DNA of 64,000 bases. Origin: Glandiceps talaboti (taxonomy: Eukaryota > Hemichordata > Enteropneusta > Spengelidae). The notes under the pieces were generated by a model. That model searched no databases. It was not told the origin of the DNA and saw only the letters and a program-made list of their open reading frames with translations. This document shows, piece after piece, positions 1 through 14,200 of the stretch (its first letter is position 1; the number at the start of each line of letters is the position of its first letter). Position numbers and translations under genes: made by a program. Where the stretch lies: positions 6,222,822 through 6,286,821 of the forward strand of contig NC_135570.1 of NCBI RefSeq assembly GCF_964340395.1. The letters are read 5' to 3'.

Positions 1-2824
1 ATACTAGGAACATGTCATACTTTTTGAAAAAGGAGACACACCCGTCACTTTGGTCAATATGTTGGAAAGCAAAATGCAACTTCAATGGCAATATGGATGA
101 GAAACGGATAATTATTTTGTATGTTAATTGATAAAACAACTCTACCATGTTTTAAAAAAAAATACAATACGAAACAATAAGTCCATGTTTGTAACTCCAT
201 AGAATAGCAACAAGCTAACTAATTAAAGGTTTGTTACTGCACGAACAGGAAGTGATTTGTAAATACCAGGTAAACAAGTTTAATCACATTGATATTTCAC
301 GTCCAGGCTATGTATGCATAATGTATCTATCACTTCCACATACATTGAAATAGCATGATCATTTGCTTCTGATTCATTGTTTTTACCCGGTTTGTTTACA
401 AATTACTTCCTGTACATCCAAAATCAAACTTTTTAAAATACATGATTTTTAATTTTTTTTAAAAAACACAGACTTGTTGGTCTAAATTGTTTTACATTGT
501 TTTTTTTTGTCAAGGGCGAACCATGGTACGTATTAAAAGAAACAATCGTTTGTCGCATCCATGTGGTCTTTTTCTACGATATCAACACGTCTTTGTGTCC
601 TTTACTAATAGCTGTTAATGGCCTGAGACGACCAAAAGAGTTCAGTCTCTTACTGTCGAAACCTCTCCCCTAACTAACAGGTGCAATCAACAGGTAGATT
701 TTTGGTTTACATTAATTATATGTTGTTTCAAACAAAAATTATATTTTTAATAGAATCACCCCCAAAAAAATTGTTGGGAGAGTGTTTAGCTGTTCTCATG
801 TGCTTTCCTACAGGTGGTGAAAGATGTCTGTCCTCAGCCCTCCACTGTTTTTCAACTTGCCCGCCAGCCCACTGCCCACCCAATATATCGACTGATTTAC
901 CCACTCCCCATCACTGAAACGTTTGTGCTACATGCACTATACAAAAATTTTGACGTACACAATGTGTGGCCCTCCCCTCATAATTCCATGTTTCCCCTTC
1001 CACTATCTGAAATCAGGACTTCCCCTCTGCCGTGTTTCCTTGTTTGCTACCCTTCCACTACCGATCGACAAAAACGCCCGCCCGCTGTACTTCAGCTTTT
1101 TGCAAAGACAGCTTCGTTGACTACACCTGAACTACACAACAAAGTAGATTGAAGCCACAGCTACTCGTCATGGTTGAAATACAACCGAGATAATATAATT
1201 ATATGCAAATTACATGCAATCTACGTCACATCAGCATAATCGTCGATTTTTTTTGCGTCTGAAAACGTTATTAAGTGAGAGCCTTGGTGCCAATGCCCGA
1301 AGACCCCCGCCCCCCCCACCACAAAATTTCAGAAGGATTGTTGCATAGACTCTGAAACATCGTACACTCTCAGATGGTGTTGTCTTACTGCATTCCTGTA
1401 TTTGAATAATGCATTGGCAATGAACTATGGAAATATTCAACTAGTCATATATTCTCTAATTCTTGCAAAAAGGCTGTTCAATTAAGCGCGCCCTCTTGTG
1501 GCATTATAACACGGTATTTAAAAACAACAACATATAGCTACTACGTGCGGGGGAGGGATAGAAAAAATAATCCCAACTACTGTACTGTTTTACCGTTTGA
1601 AAAAGTAGAAAGGGATTCGTGTAAATGTGATTCGAAACTGGAAAAGAAGGCGTAATGGAAAGAAATGCGAGACGTGCCTGTACATGTGAGTGAACAGGAA
1701 GTGTTTTGTTTTTTGATGATAAATCTTGATAATTACTTATAACAATAACGTATTGTACTTTGTAAATGGCTGACGATATTGAATATTTATACATATATGT
1801 ACGTATCCGACAGCCAAAAAGGATATCGATTCCAGTACCCGAAAAAAAGTTCATACCGCGCTGTACCCACAGGCTGTAGCCATAAACAATATTTCAGAAA
1901 CAACATTATTGTTAATGAAATCTATTCTACACAAATGCAAGCACACACATACTTAGTACAACTGTACGTCATGCCCAACATTACACACTCACAAGCCAAC
2001 TTTAGAATTTATGTGTATTAGGACAATCCACACAACCTCTCAGCAGAAACACTTTCTTATATTTTAGCATCTTTTTGTGTGTCTTCCGGCTGTCAACACG
2101 CAAGAACGATAACAAATGGGAAGGAAACTCCCATGTGTATAGCCAACAAAGAATCGAAAGCGTTATTCAGAATAGTGACACGAGCTAGGTACTAGGTGTC
2201 AAAACAATCTATATAAAAACATTTTTTTGGCCTTGTATTATATTGTGTTTACTATACCATGCTTTCCACGGCATGTTGTTAAGTAATAAAATAAAGTGTA
2301 TAAAAGTGGAGACGAAACTTGAACTTTTGAAGTCTTTACTTTCATAGGCACTTGACTCAATGATCTGTGGTATAAACATATTATTTCTTGTTGTGGTTTG
2401 CCACAACAATAACTATGATGTAAGAACGATCAACTGCGCTTAAAATAAACACATTCAGTCTTTTTTTACTACTGTTTCAAAACATACACATCGGATTCAA
2501 CATTAAATATCAATCTCTCGGACACTGCTCCGTATGTATTCAGGTCAATACTCTCTGAATGTTAATTCGCAGCCCGGGGCCGGGTTGCCGGTTCAGTTAT
2601 CTATCCTCGTTCACGACTATAAATAATTACTTATTGTCGTACGAAATGGGAAACAATGTTGTTGAGTACATAACAATGTCTTTAATATATTTCACTGTAA
2701 ATTGATGGATTTTTCTAACAAGTGACTTCCGATTATATCTGCTATTTATATTTAGTGTGAATAAAAATAAATTGTTGGAGAGGCTATTATAATTAACTAT
2801 GTACCCAATCAGTGAAGACTCAAG
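1..2824. other. Intergenic region upstream of the MAT gene
   Basis: No coding exon was recognised on either strand. The open frames here are short, lack family motifs and lie in AT-rich or C-rich sequence. A CTCF-like sequence containing GCGCCCTC lies at about 1488-1500, and a (GA/CT)-poor, C-rich stretch lies at about 820-1130. Nothing else is supportable. Confidence 0.6.
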
Positions 2825-2925
2825 TCACGTGATGCGCGGAGCAAAATCCCGAGCACACCTCTTATGAAGTCTCTTTCACGCTCAGCCGGCGAGAAGTGTA
2901 GACCAGTAACAAAACACAAGCAAAC
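2820..2925 (+). promoter_or_regulatory. Putative core promoter and 5' UTR of the MAT gene
   Basis: A palindromic E-box TCACGTGA lies at 2825-2832, about 94 bases before the MAT start codon, in a locally GC-richer segment. CACGTG is the core bound by USF, Myc/Max and TFE-type bHLH factors. The 5' UTR probably starts between the E-box and the ATG at 2926. No TATA box is obvious at the expected distance. A second CACGTG occurs in intron 1 near 3327. An upstream ATG at 2864 is out of frame with the main start, so the transcription start site matters for translation. The promoter call is inferred from position and motif only. Confidence 0.45.
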
Positions 2926-5900
2926 ATGTCACTACAAAATGGACTTCAAAACGATGTGGACAAGGTGCAAACTGTCCTATTCACATCCGAATCTGTCGGA
3001 GAAGGTCATCCAGGTACGTACTGCTATTATTTTTTACAGCGAGTGGGTTATAGGTGGAGTGAAAGCTAGAAGGGAAAGTGACGAGTCATGTGCATCCACA
3101 ATAACTGCGAAATGGACGTACCGTGTTTACGTTTTGGTATAGTTGTAAACAGCTACACTGACGTACTTTACTGGTATCATTTCAAACAAAACGATCATAC
3201 AAATAAAATACTGATAAAAGTCTTGATATGGCAACATTTGCTTGTCGTGGAGTCAAGCTGAAGAACGACAGTGTACAGTATGAAACTCAAGACCTCGGCA
3301 CATTTGCTCTCTGCACCGGCAAACCACGTGATTCTAGCGGCGTGCCTATATACCGGTGTCCCTTGAATCATAACAAGCGGCAGCTCTTGACAACATAGGG
3401 GTCGAGTGCAGTCAAGACGTTGCGATTAGCCGTAATACGTCAGTGTTCTTGTGGAAAACACTTGTCAGCTCCCTGTCAAATGAAGGGGGTTATTAGTGGG
3501 AGTTTTTTACGGCAAGATTTTATGATTTTTCGAACCCAAAATCATTACTCGTAAGGGTCGAGCGATTACATGTTGCGGTTTTCACTTACGATTGGCTAGT
3601 AGAAATGAGTCTCTCATTTGAATTCGAAATGCTTTCAAGAATACGTACACACACACACACACACACACATGTGGCATGACAATACACATGATTCAGGCAT
3701 GCTGAAGGCCGGTACATTACATAACAATTGTGACATCCCGAGAAACGTGACCGGTTGATATCATGACTTGGCCAATTCGCTGATAGCAGGATTAGCTTTC
3801 GGTACAAATTCCAAAGTTTCACTGGAAGAAGGGCAAATATATAGTTTACTACTGTTAGATTTCAACTTTACATGATCGGATTCAACAATAGGGCAAAGTT
3901 GAAAGGTCTAGTAGCTAGTAGTGTAACAGGAGTGGTACATGTGATCAATATTCACAATCTTCATTTCTATAGAACTCACAATTGTCTGCTATGGACGTAA
4001 CCAGGGTGTAAAAATGAAAGCAACGGAAAAGTGCACTGCAGCAGTGTAGTCAAACATTCGATTATTCCAATAACAATTGAAATTAAAAAAATGATATGTT
4101 CGCATGATTTTGAACACAAAAAATAACGACATACATGTAGACTGAGGTGAATCCATTTTGACAGTAGGTTCGTATTCATGTATTTGGAAGTATAAGGGGG
4201 ATGGTGGGGTTACAACAGGAAATTACAATTCACTACCAAATTTAACCAGTCAGATATTCATAGAATAGAAGAAATACATGTTTTTGTTTCATTTTACATG
4301 ATAGTGGTCCATATTTGCATTAAGAAAGTTAAAGGGGGGGGGGGGAGGTTCTCAAATGAGCTCCATTGATTGTAGAACACAAAACCTTTAGTGTTTTTTT
4401 TATAGACAAGCTGGCACATATTTTTTTGCTAAATCAATCAGATCAAAATTAAGTGTCTTTTTTTATTATAATCAATTGCTTGCCAGGACTTGAATTACAT
4501 GTAAACATCTACTGGTGATGGTCAGATTTAGGCAGTGAATAGTTTCACTCAGTCCAGTTTAACTCAGGGTTTCAACATTTGGTAGTCAGATTTAGCTGGG
4601 TGAACTGTTTCAGCTATTACTACCACTGCACAAATTGTCATTTATTATTAGAGAGCCCACTAAAGCCCACTCTTGGTTTTGATAAACTTTACATGCTGAG
4701 CCTGTAACTAAGAAGGGTGTTCAAGTTTCAGTTTGATGCTACCACCTCAGGATGTAGGTTTTCCCCACAGGCCTTTTACTGTGGTTTCTTCTGACATTGT
4801 TGGACCCCTGAGGTGGGTTGGCCGTTGCTGGACTTCCAAGAGAACAGTTGTTAGAACTGGAAGAAATGTTAAATAACTTAAACTACATAGTGTTTGTTAT
4901 TTTTTTTTTGCAAGGAACATCAGATTGAGGTGAATTGATTTAGAGTTGACTATAGAAGTTTAATAAAGTTTTATATGGAGTGTGTAACTTGCATGCAATT
5001 AAGTCTGGTAGTAAAATTGTACATTGGGTTGTAACAGTTTGTTGAAAGGAGTTGTATGTAGCACTATAGCACATGAAGTATTGGTAAATGATTTAATGGT
5101 TGCCGTGAGCATTTTGGTCATGAGTGAAATCGTATTTCACTGAATATAATATTTGTAAGGATTGTATAAGTATTGAAGTAACAGCTGTTTGAAAAAAATA
5201 ATGCTAGGAGAGACTGTCAGGAGAATTATGCTAATGAGTTTATGTGGAGTGACAGCTTGTTTGAGTATTACTTATGATCAGTTTGGTATAGGCCTAGTTT
5301 TACACATTTTGGCTGATGCAATCGTCAACATATTGCAGGTAGAACTGAGATTTAGTCAGCTGGAACCTACTCAGAATTGATAAACATTGAGGAATTTCCA
5401 GAGCATTGATACCTCCCAATACATCAAACCGATTCTGTATGGATACAAACTGGTGCTGAACCATCAAGAAACTTTGTTGTTTTCTCTAGGGATTATTCAG
5501 TTTGTTCAGGAAAATACTTCGTCATTGTAACTAATTAGTTAGATTTCTATGCAGGCAAGATCTGATGAATATGTTGAGATCTTTTGTCAAGACTGTCAAA
5601 GGAAAAGTGTATTTTCATTTCAAGTTAGTCATGAGTCTAATGTTGTTGATACTGGCACTATTTTTTGTAAGCTTTGTGAAAGACAACTTGAATAGTTGCT
5701 GTATTTTTTTGTTCTATTCAATTCCATACAGACTATTAACACAGGTTTTATGAAAGCACCAGTCAGTATAAAAATTAATACATTGACATTGTATGAATGA
5801 ATTTAAATGCCTTTAAAGGGCAAAGTTCAGAGGCTAAAGGTCACACTGGAATGCAATCTCGTATTCTTTTTACATTGTCGTCTGTTGACGTAATGAAAAA

Positions 5901-8900
5901 CTCAAAGCCTATCAATGCAACACAAGTTTTTGAACCCATTGTGTAATAGGACATGGGTGTCAAGTTGAAGAAAAAGGAGTAGTTATTGTGGTGATATAAC
6001 CAATGATTCAGCATTACTGTCAGTCATTACTTATATGAGGTCAACTATTGAATAAATAGGGATAAACATCTACACACTCCCAGAGGATTACTTGTGTTCC
6101 CAGCCATCACTAAATAATAAAAAAAATTAAATAAAAAACCTCCAAAACCCAACACATACATTTTCCACATATATGGCATTTGGAATAGTATCCGGGTATG
6201 CAGTAACTGAATTGTACATGTAGTTCTCTTGGTATGTGGAGAATGGGAAACATCAAGGCAGGATACTTGTTGCGATCAATGAGAGAGTCTTTTATAGTTG
6301 TACTGAAAGAACTGGACACTAAAAAGTTTATGCCAGACTGAAGAGTTTTGTAAAGTTTACTGTTGTAGAAATACATGCAAGAGTCTGATTTGGTACTGTA
6401 TCATGTTACAGTAATGGGCAGACTTTGCCTTGGCAAGAATGTACTCCTCAGGAGGCCAAGTCTACTTACAATGTTAGGCTAAAGGTATGCCAGGGTTGGT
6501 CCTTGATACAACATCTACTGTTTGAAATTTTGGGGCATAGAGAAACAGGGGTGTGTACAGAAATGGGTATGGCTATGTAATATGTGAAATGTTACAAGAT
6601 GGTATAGATAGTTAGTTATCTTATGTGACAGGAAGGGTTATTAATCTCCAAAAATCTGATGCAACGCTTGCAGGGGTGTAGTATATTTATCATATCAATG
6701 AAATATGAAAGAATAATGATAAACTATACTGCATACTGTACATCCATTCCCAACCACTGACTTTGTCTGTTTTACATGATCATACATATGTACATGATCT
6801 ACAGTGCCAATTTCTGACAGGGTTTGAACAATATTGTCAAATTTACATATATCTCTTTGAGGTGTTTTCATTCCAGGGTTTTTACATTTACAGCTGTTAT
6901 TAAAGGGGCACAGGCTGAGTATAATGTAGAATTTTTTTTTTTTTTTTTTTTTTTTTTTGGGGGGTGGTATTATGTTTTTGTTGCATATTCAGGGCTCGAA
7001 ATTAACAGTAGTCCCATGCCCATAGACTACTAATTCTGGTCATGGGACTACAATAGTTTGCAGCTGGTAGCCCACTCTCTCGCTGATCATGTGATGAGGA
7101 TGGGTTTATGGACATGAAAGTATTTTAATAATACAATATTTCCAATAGAGGAAATCTGTTTTCAGTTCAGGAATATCGGACTACAGGTCACAATCCTTGG
7201 GCTACCAATTTCTGAAACTGGTAGCCCACTAGGCCTACCAAAGATAAAAAGTTAATTTGGAGCCCTGATATTATAAGGCATCTTTTCTGAAGCATTCTTA
7301 ATCTCTTATTGCTAATAGAACCTGGTATATCCAGGTTAGGTATGTACGATAATAGAAGTGAATTCAATAACAATTTAGAATACATGTACTAAAGCGTGAA
7401 GGAAAACTATTAAAAATTAATTTCTGATTTGTTTGAACAGAAAGGATCTGATGCAACTTTTTGTAGGTGTGTTCAAACATGCATACATTATACTTCTGAA
7501 ATATGATATAGAAATGTCATCCCGTAGGATCTGATGTAAATTTTTTGTATTTGTAGGTGTGTCCAATGTCTATTATGATTATCAATTATTCATAAAATGA
7601 AATATGAAATATCCGGAAATGACATCCTGTCCCAACTTGTTGAAAAATGATTGTCATGTGATCAACATTTTACATATTCATATGACCATGTCAATTTTGT
7701 ATGATATATACATGCATTATTCATTTCTAACATTTTTGAAGCTCTTTCAAATCTGTATATGTTTCTTTGAGGTGTACTCATATCTGTGGTTTTACTTTTC
7801 CAACTCTTTTAAAGGGATATTAGCTGAGTTTTTGTGGAGTGACAGCTTGTTTAAGTATTACTATTAAGTATTATTATGTATGGAAAACTACCCATTGTAT
7901 TCTATTTACTAGACAAAGATTCTTCACTTGCATAACTCAATCTTGGTTTTCTGGTATAATATTAAATACAAAAACACTGAGATGACAATTTGGTGCACAC
8001 ACATATTATATTACCAAGGTAACCTCTGTTATACTACCGGCTGTGCTGAAAATACCAAAAGGAGCATGATTTTCAATACCATTTAAGGCATGCATCAACA
8101 TTTACATTATATATGATCAGTTTAAACAGAGGTCTAATGCGGGTATTTTCATTGGAATTAAAAAGCTTGATAAAGTTACATTTGTAGTTGCAATGTATTT
8201 TTGACACATTACTGCAACAGGTTCGAGATTCATAAAGACATGTTTTCCTTGACAAATGATAAATAGTGCTATTTATTCTGATTAAACATTCTGAGAAGAT
8301 GTCAACAAATGATTTATAGGTGTATAACGAAATGATTTATTTCCACCCAATGGACAATATTTCCCCAAAGTCCCCAGTTAGGGGTTGGTTGTATTTTTAG
8401 CTATGCTTTGTTTTTTTTCTTGATACCGAAAAGAGGGTGAGTAAATAAAACTGGATAGACACAGATAAGAAGAGCACACAACTGACTGTCACATCGTAAC
8501 ATCATCAGATATGTTCTGGATTTCTGTATGATTGCATAAAAGGCTTTAGTACTGATCTGATTATGAAACCCTACCAATTGTTCAACAACACCTCAATAGT
8601 GAACAAACTTAAAAACATGGGATAAACAGTTCAAAGGTTATCATTTATGATAACCAAAGTGATATGTTTTCAGTAAGCAATCTAAGACAGAAATATCATT
8701 GGCTGAAGATGAGTTTATGTAATTTTTTACTCAAGTGAAAATAAAGCCGTGATTAAAGTTTTTAAAACTGTTCTAGTAATAGTATAATGTTGCATACAAT
8801 GTACCTTCTGACATCACAATCTTCTGACATAGTTACAACAGTTGATTACATAGTAAGGATTTCCTCAACATTTCTTCATATGTCACCGTCGCGTAGTAAA

Positions 8901-11082
8901 TTGCATTATCAGTTCCTTTATAAGTTTAATACATCATAAATACCAGGTTTGACTCTTGAGATCAGTCAATTGCCAGTGATGGTAAAGTATGCTACAGTAA
9001 GCAGATTAGTGGTGTACCTTTTAAACAGGCAGTAAAATATTATACCCAAAACCACATTTATCAGCATGCGTCCCTTCAGCGGTAAATTTTGGATTGGGAA
9101 TAAAATTTAGGTGTGAAAAACAGTTGTCTGGCAAAAAAGTTATTCCTGAACAGAAGAATGATTCTATATCATGGTTCTGTTGATAAGGCAAAAAAAGGGA
9201 TTGTTTCTGGTCAGCGCACGCATCACTTTAATAAATACCCTTGCGTGGCATGGTTCTTTTTTTGTGTGTGTTTGTATAGCCCATGCAATCTGCAGATCAG
9301 GAGAAAACACAAAAATAACCCTCCCTACTTCAGTGAAGACAACTGCAGAGCCAATCATGAACAAGCAAATGATATCTGCCCTACATACACACTGGCTCTA
9401 TTACTAAATAAAAAGAACAGTAACTGCCATAAATAGTAGACTGAGTGACAGGTTTGTTGAAAATTTAAAAAGAATTGTGTCGTTGCACCGTTTTAGACAA
9501 ACTGTCCTGACCAGAAAGAATTCTTTTTTTTGCCCAAGATAACACTAATGTAAGAACTTGGGAATGAAACCCAGGCCTTTAAAATTTGAGGATGGTTACA
9601 CATAATTGAAACCCTGGCTTCTAAATTTATTTGAGAAATTAAGGTGCCGCTTTATTTTGTTGAACACTATGAGCCAAGAATACTTTATGGGAGATTATAA
9701 AATCAAGTATCCCATAAATGAAGCAATCCACAGACTGCGTGGGCAAAATGTTGAGTTGATGTTCTTCCCCGTTTTTCGAAATACAAAGTCTTTGTCAGAA
9801 TGAACTTTTTAACAAGAACATATACAGACTGCTAAGTATGCTTCCAGTCATATAAATAATCAATTACATAAAGAAATATTACATTTCAATATAATCATTT
9901 TAATCAATATCGTGAAATATTACAATCAATAATTTCTTAGCTCCTGAGGTCAAATTAGAGGATATTGCATATTAGTTTAAGTGGAGTAATTGAGTGCTTT
10001 TGACCCATTTAATTCTTTTTTGAATGTAACAGCCACATCCTAGATGTTAATGTTAAATCATGGAGGTGTAAGAGTCTCTACTAGTGCATATACCACCTCA
10101 CCTGTAAGGGTTAAATATGATGGTGTGACAGTGAACGAGTTTCATTGTTGAGTCTCTTCAGTTTTTAGGTGCCTTTGTTTCAGTGAATTTAATGAACCAA
10201 GATTCCAATTGAGAAAATTCACCCTATTGTTTTCCAACTAGTTGCACTTGGAGTTTATTGAACAGTCCCCAGGGAGCTTAAAAGCTATGATGTTCAAAAG
10301 GTGTATAGTATATATTAACTGTACACTGTTTTATAGCAAAGATAGTGTAGAAACAGTCTAACACTGCAGTAAAACATGACGAATGTAATATCTTTTTTCA
10401 CCGGCCTAAAGAATGACTGTCAAAACATTGCAGGGTTGGTTGGTCGAGTGGTAATTGTGAGGTCACTGGATTCCTGTTGTAAACGTTCATTGTAGTCATA
10501 AAAATGTGAAGATGCACCATTATTCAACAGACAATAGAGCTGATTATGTAGGATCTTGGCTTGTTTCTTGACATCAATATCTAGAGGGGAACAATGAGTG
10601 AATGGAATCCTTAGTTACATGTAACTTGGACTTGAATAGCACTGAAATTCAAAATTTGTATTCTGCTATTAACAAAAAAGATAGGTTATGGTCTGTATTC
10701 TCTGTCTATTTCTGTAAGATCTTGTCACACTCCAGCCCACATGAATGGACATGTTTCCTTTGTTGTTGTGAATGCAGTGTTTGGTTCTACACAGCAGAGT
10801 TTTGAAAGGTCAAAAAACGACTAAATTTGCAGCCTCAAATTTGGGGTTGCTAGCCTACTATTGTACACCTATAGGTGGCATTGTTACATTGCAAATGGTT
10901 AATGTCCTTTAAACTTTTTGTAAATATATATAGCAAACGTTCTTGAATAGAAAATGTACAACAAAAACCTTGCACATGTCAGGGTGATATTGCTCCCTGT
11001 ACTGTTCACAAGTTCTCATTGCAAGTTAGACCTAAACACACAGTCGCACCACACATTCACTCAGTTACTAATATGAATGCAT

Positions 11083-11117
<35 letters not shown>

Positions 11118-11189
11118 CACTCAGACACTTGCTCACAGAGACATTCATTTATTCATGCACTTGCACACACACATACATACATACATACA

Positions 11190-11221
<32 letters not shown>

Positions 11222-14200
11222 CATGCATGCATGCACAAAACAATGTACAACTGACAAGTATATTATTGTTTGCTAGTATAGTAATACATTACGTTGTCAT
11301 TGGTAGTAGACACATCACACACAAGATCGACAGAAGCTGTATTTTCTTATTTTTATACCAATTGTGCCATGTCATTGTGTAGTTTGTATTGTTCTTTGGA
11401 AATGTAAGGTGAAGAAGGATTTGGCTTGGCCTCTGTGGCTTACTGTTGTTCAAATTGTGCCTCGTCATTGTTTACTTTCGGCAGTTCTTAGTTCCTACTT
11501 CAGATGAAAAAAAAAGTAACGACCCATATTTGGCCCACCTTTAGTTTGCTTTCTGTGGCTTACCCCATGTACCAATTCTGCATTGTCATTGTTTAGTTTG
11601 GCACTGTATTGACTAAACCCTATTTGTGTACTCTCTCCAAACATCACTGATTCACACAATAACTCATATCTGACATCCTGATTACGTAGTAGTTGGCTTA
11701 GAAAAAATTATGAATTATGATATACCCCTGAAACAGACAAACATTACCATGGTACACATTTGATAAATTGTTGCATGCACTTTGTTGCCATAGCAATATT
11801 AAATTGTGACATGTATAGGTTATTATACTCAACCTGTTTATTAGAAATGGCCTTGAGTATAATTTAGATTGGTTGATTTCCATCTTGAGTGACTTGTCAG
11901 TCAAAATTGATCATCTTAAGAAATATGTTCAAACAGACAGGGACGGGACGGAGGAGATACCTGTCAGATCAAGATAGTCTTCAAGGTCAGATAGCACATG
12001 TATACTGTTCTACAGTGGTAGATTTTGACATGTGTAATGATTGTCATGCATATATATCATAAGGACACCTGTAGTGTTTACTATTTTGAGGGGAGAGGGG
12101 AGGGGGATGGTTGGAGGGGTACTACTTCCCTATTGACACATTTTGTGACCACAGGTGATCAGACAACTGACAAGCTTCAATCAGCAAGTTCAACTTGCAA
12201 GTGAACAAAAATTATGACAAACAGATGTGGATGCAGTACTGTTGTACTTAGAAACACCGTATTGAAGTGGTGTAATAACATTCTTGTCTGTCTTGCTGGG
12301 TTTATCACAAGTATGTCACATTGTGCCAAGTATTGTTGTATGATAAGTGTTGTGATGTTTTGTTATCAAAGAAAAAAATCAATACATTTTATGTTTTTAG
12401 AAGCATAGGCAAAACTACATGTATATACTACATGTACATGTTGCCTCCAAATGTGAAATATGTAGTTATTTATCAACTTTACAAATTGTCTATTGATATC
12501 ACAGGAATGGATTGAGTGCAACACATCATGTAAACAAAGTTTGACTGTTCTCTTAACACACATTGATACCACTAAACTAGGTCATTACACTATCAGCCAT
12601 TTACATGTATATATCTGCAAAATTGATCTACCTTCAAAAGAGTGATACAGATCTTATGACATATGTCGAGGTTCAAGTCAAGTTACTGTATCTCAGCTAC
12701 AAATGTACTGAAACAAAAATGTGAAAATAAATATGTGAAATGTTGCGGCTGCTTTGAGGGGGTAGGGGAAGAAAGAGGAGGGGGGGGGGGGGTGAATGAG
12801 GGAATGGTGCCAGTGCTGTCATGTTATTTTAAAGGTTGAAGGTTCTTCACACATTAATAGCAAAGGGCTTTTGAAGGGCACGATAACCCTTTGCTCTGAA
12901 CCTTTGCAGGTTGGAGTTTGGATGTCGGGTATAGATGTGAAGTCATTTATAAGAATAAGACCTATAGTTGATCACATTACAACACTTTGCACTCTATCCA
13001 TACTGGTGGGGGTGGGGGTAGGAGTGGTGGTAGCTGTAATGGTACAGTAAATTATAACAAAATCAGTGTAATTCATCACACTTTATCAAGGAATGTTTTG
13101 ATGGACATACTTGTAGCACTAGCAGTGCTTTGCACTTTGTAACTTACATGTAGCCCTTACAACTGATTCATTCATCTTGTAATACTGAGTACTCATGTAA
13201 AATATACTGGGTAATAAATGAACTTGAAAAGTAAATCAATAATGTCAGTTATACTCAATATCAAGTGATTTATCATGTTACTGTACATTGTATGGTGTGT
13301 ATCTTTTTATTATGTTCCCATTTGAACAAGCTTGTCTTCTACTACATAGAATTTTAATGCTACAGTTATTTTACCCTTCACAAAGAAACATGATTACATG
13401 ATTGTAGACTTGCAAACCAGTATAATCATAGTCTTGCAAAAAGGTCATGAAGCTGGAGATGTACAAGAAGATTGGTATTACGGGCAAAAGTACAGTACTG
13501 GTACATGTAGTTTACACTTAGTTACAATCAGTGTACCCTCTAATGATAGCCAAATTTTGTTGTTGCGAGCCAAAATCATAAAAACTGTCATTTCTTGTGA
13601 ATAACTGCCCAAAAAGAAATAGGGGACATCAAAATTTGGTGCGTCACTAGATGTTGTGTGTGTCAGTGGTGCGTCAAATTGGCTTAGAGGGCACATTGGT
13701 TACAATATACATGTAGATGTTGTGTTACTGAATAATGTTTGAATAAACATGAAAATGGAATGGATTTAAAGGCCTGTCATTTAATCTCTGGTTCTTACAT
13801 TAGTGATATCGTATCCGTAGTCAAATGATTAGATACAAAATGTATATGTCTGAACATTTCTTCAGTCAAGACAAACTTTTTGTCTAGCTTGGCCAGACAA
13901 CTGTCTGTCTTGCCCAAAACTTAATCCATCAAACTTAGAATGATTTAGATCTGACTGTGGCCTTGAATATTATTTTGACGTAACAAGATCAGAATTGATG
14001 TCTGTCATATGTGACACATGGACATTAATCTTGATGTGAAGATTTGTCACTTCTGACACTCGTGTTAGCTAAAACACGTGTGTAACGAGTGATGAACAAA
14101 GTTTACACAACAATGAATCTTATTAAAGTCTACAGTCTATCCTACTGGAGAAAACACACCCACCGACAGACAGACAGACAGAGATAGAGGTGACATGTAC

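Noticed and set aside
4738-4822. Short inverted repeat CCACCTCAGG/CCTGAGGTGG as a MITE
   Set aside because: Only about 10 paired bases and no target duplication.
10434-10480. tRNA-like sequence (GGTTGGTCGAGTGG)
   Set aside because: It resembles an A box but no B box or cloverleaf follows at the right distance; at most a SINE fragment.
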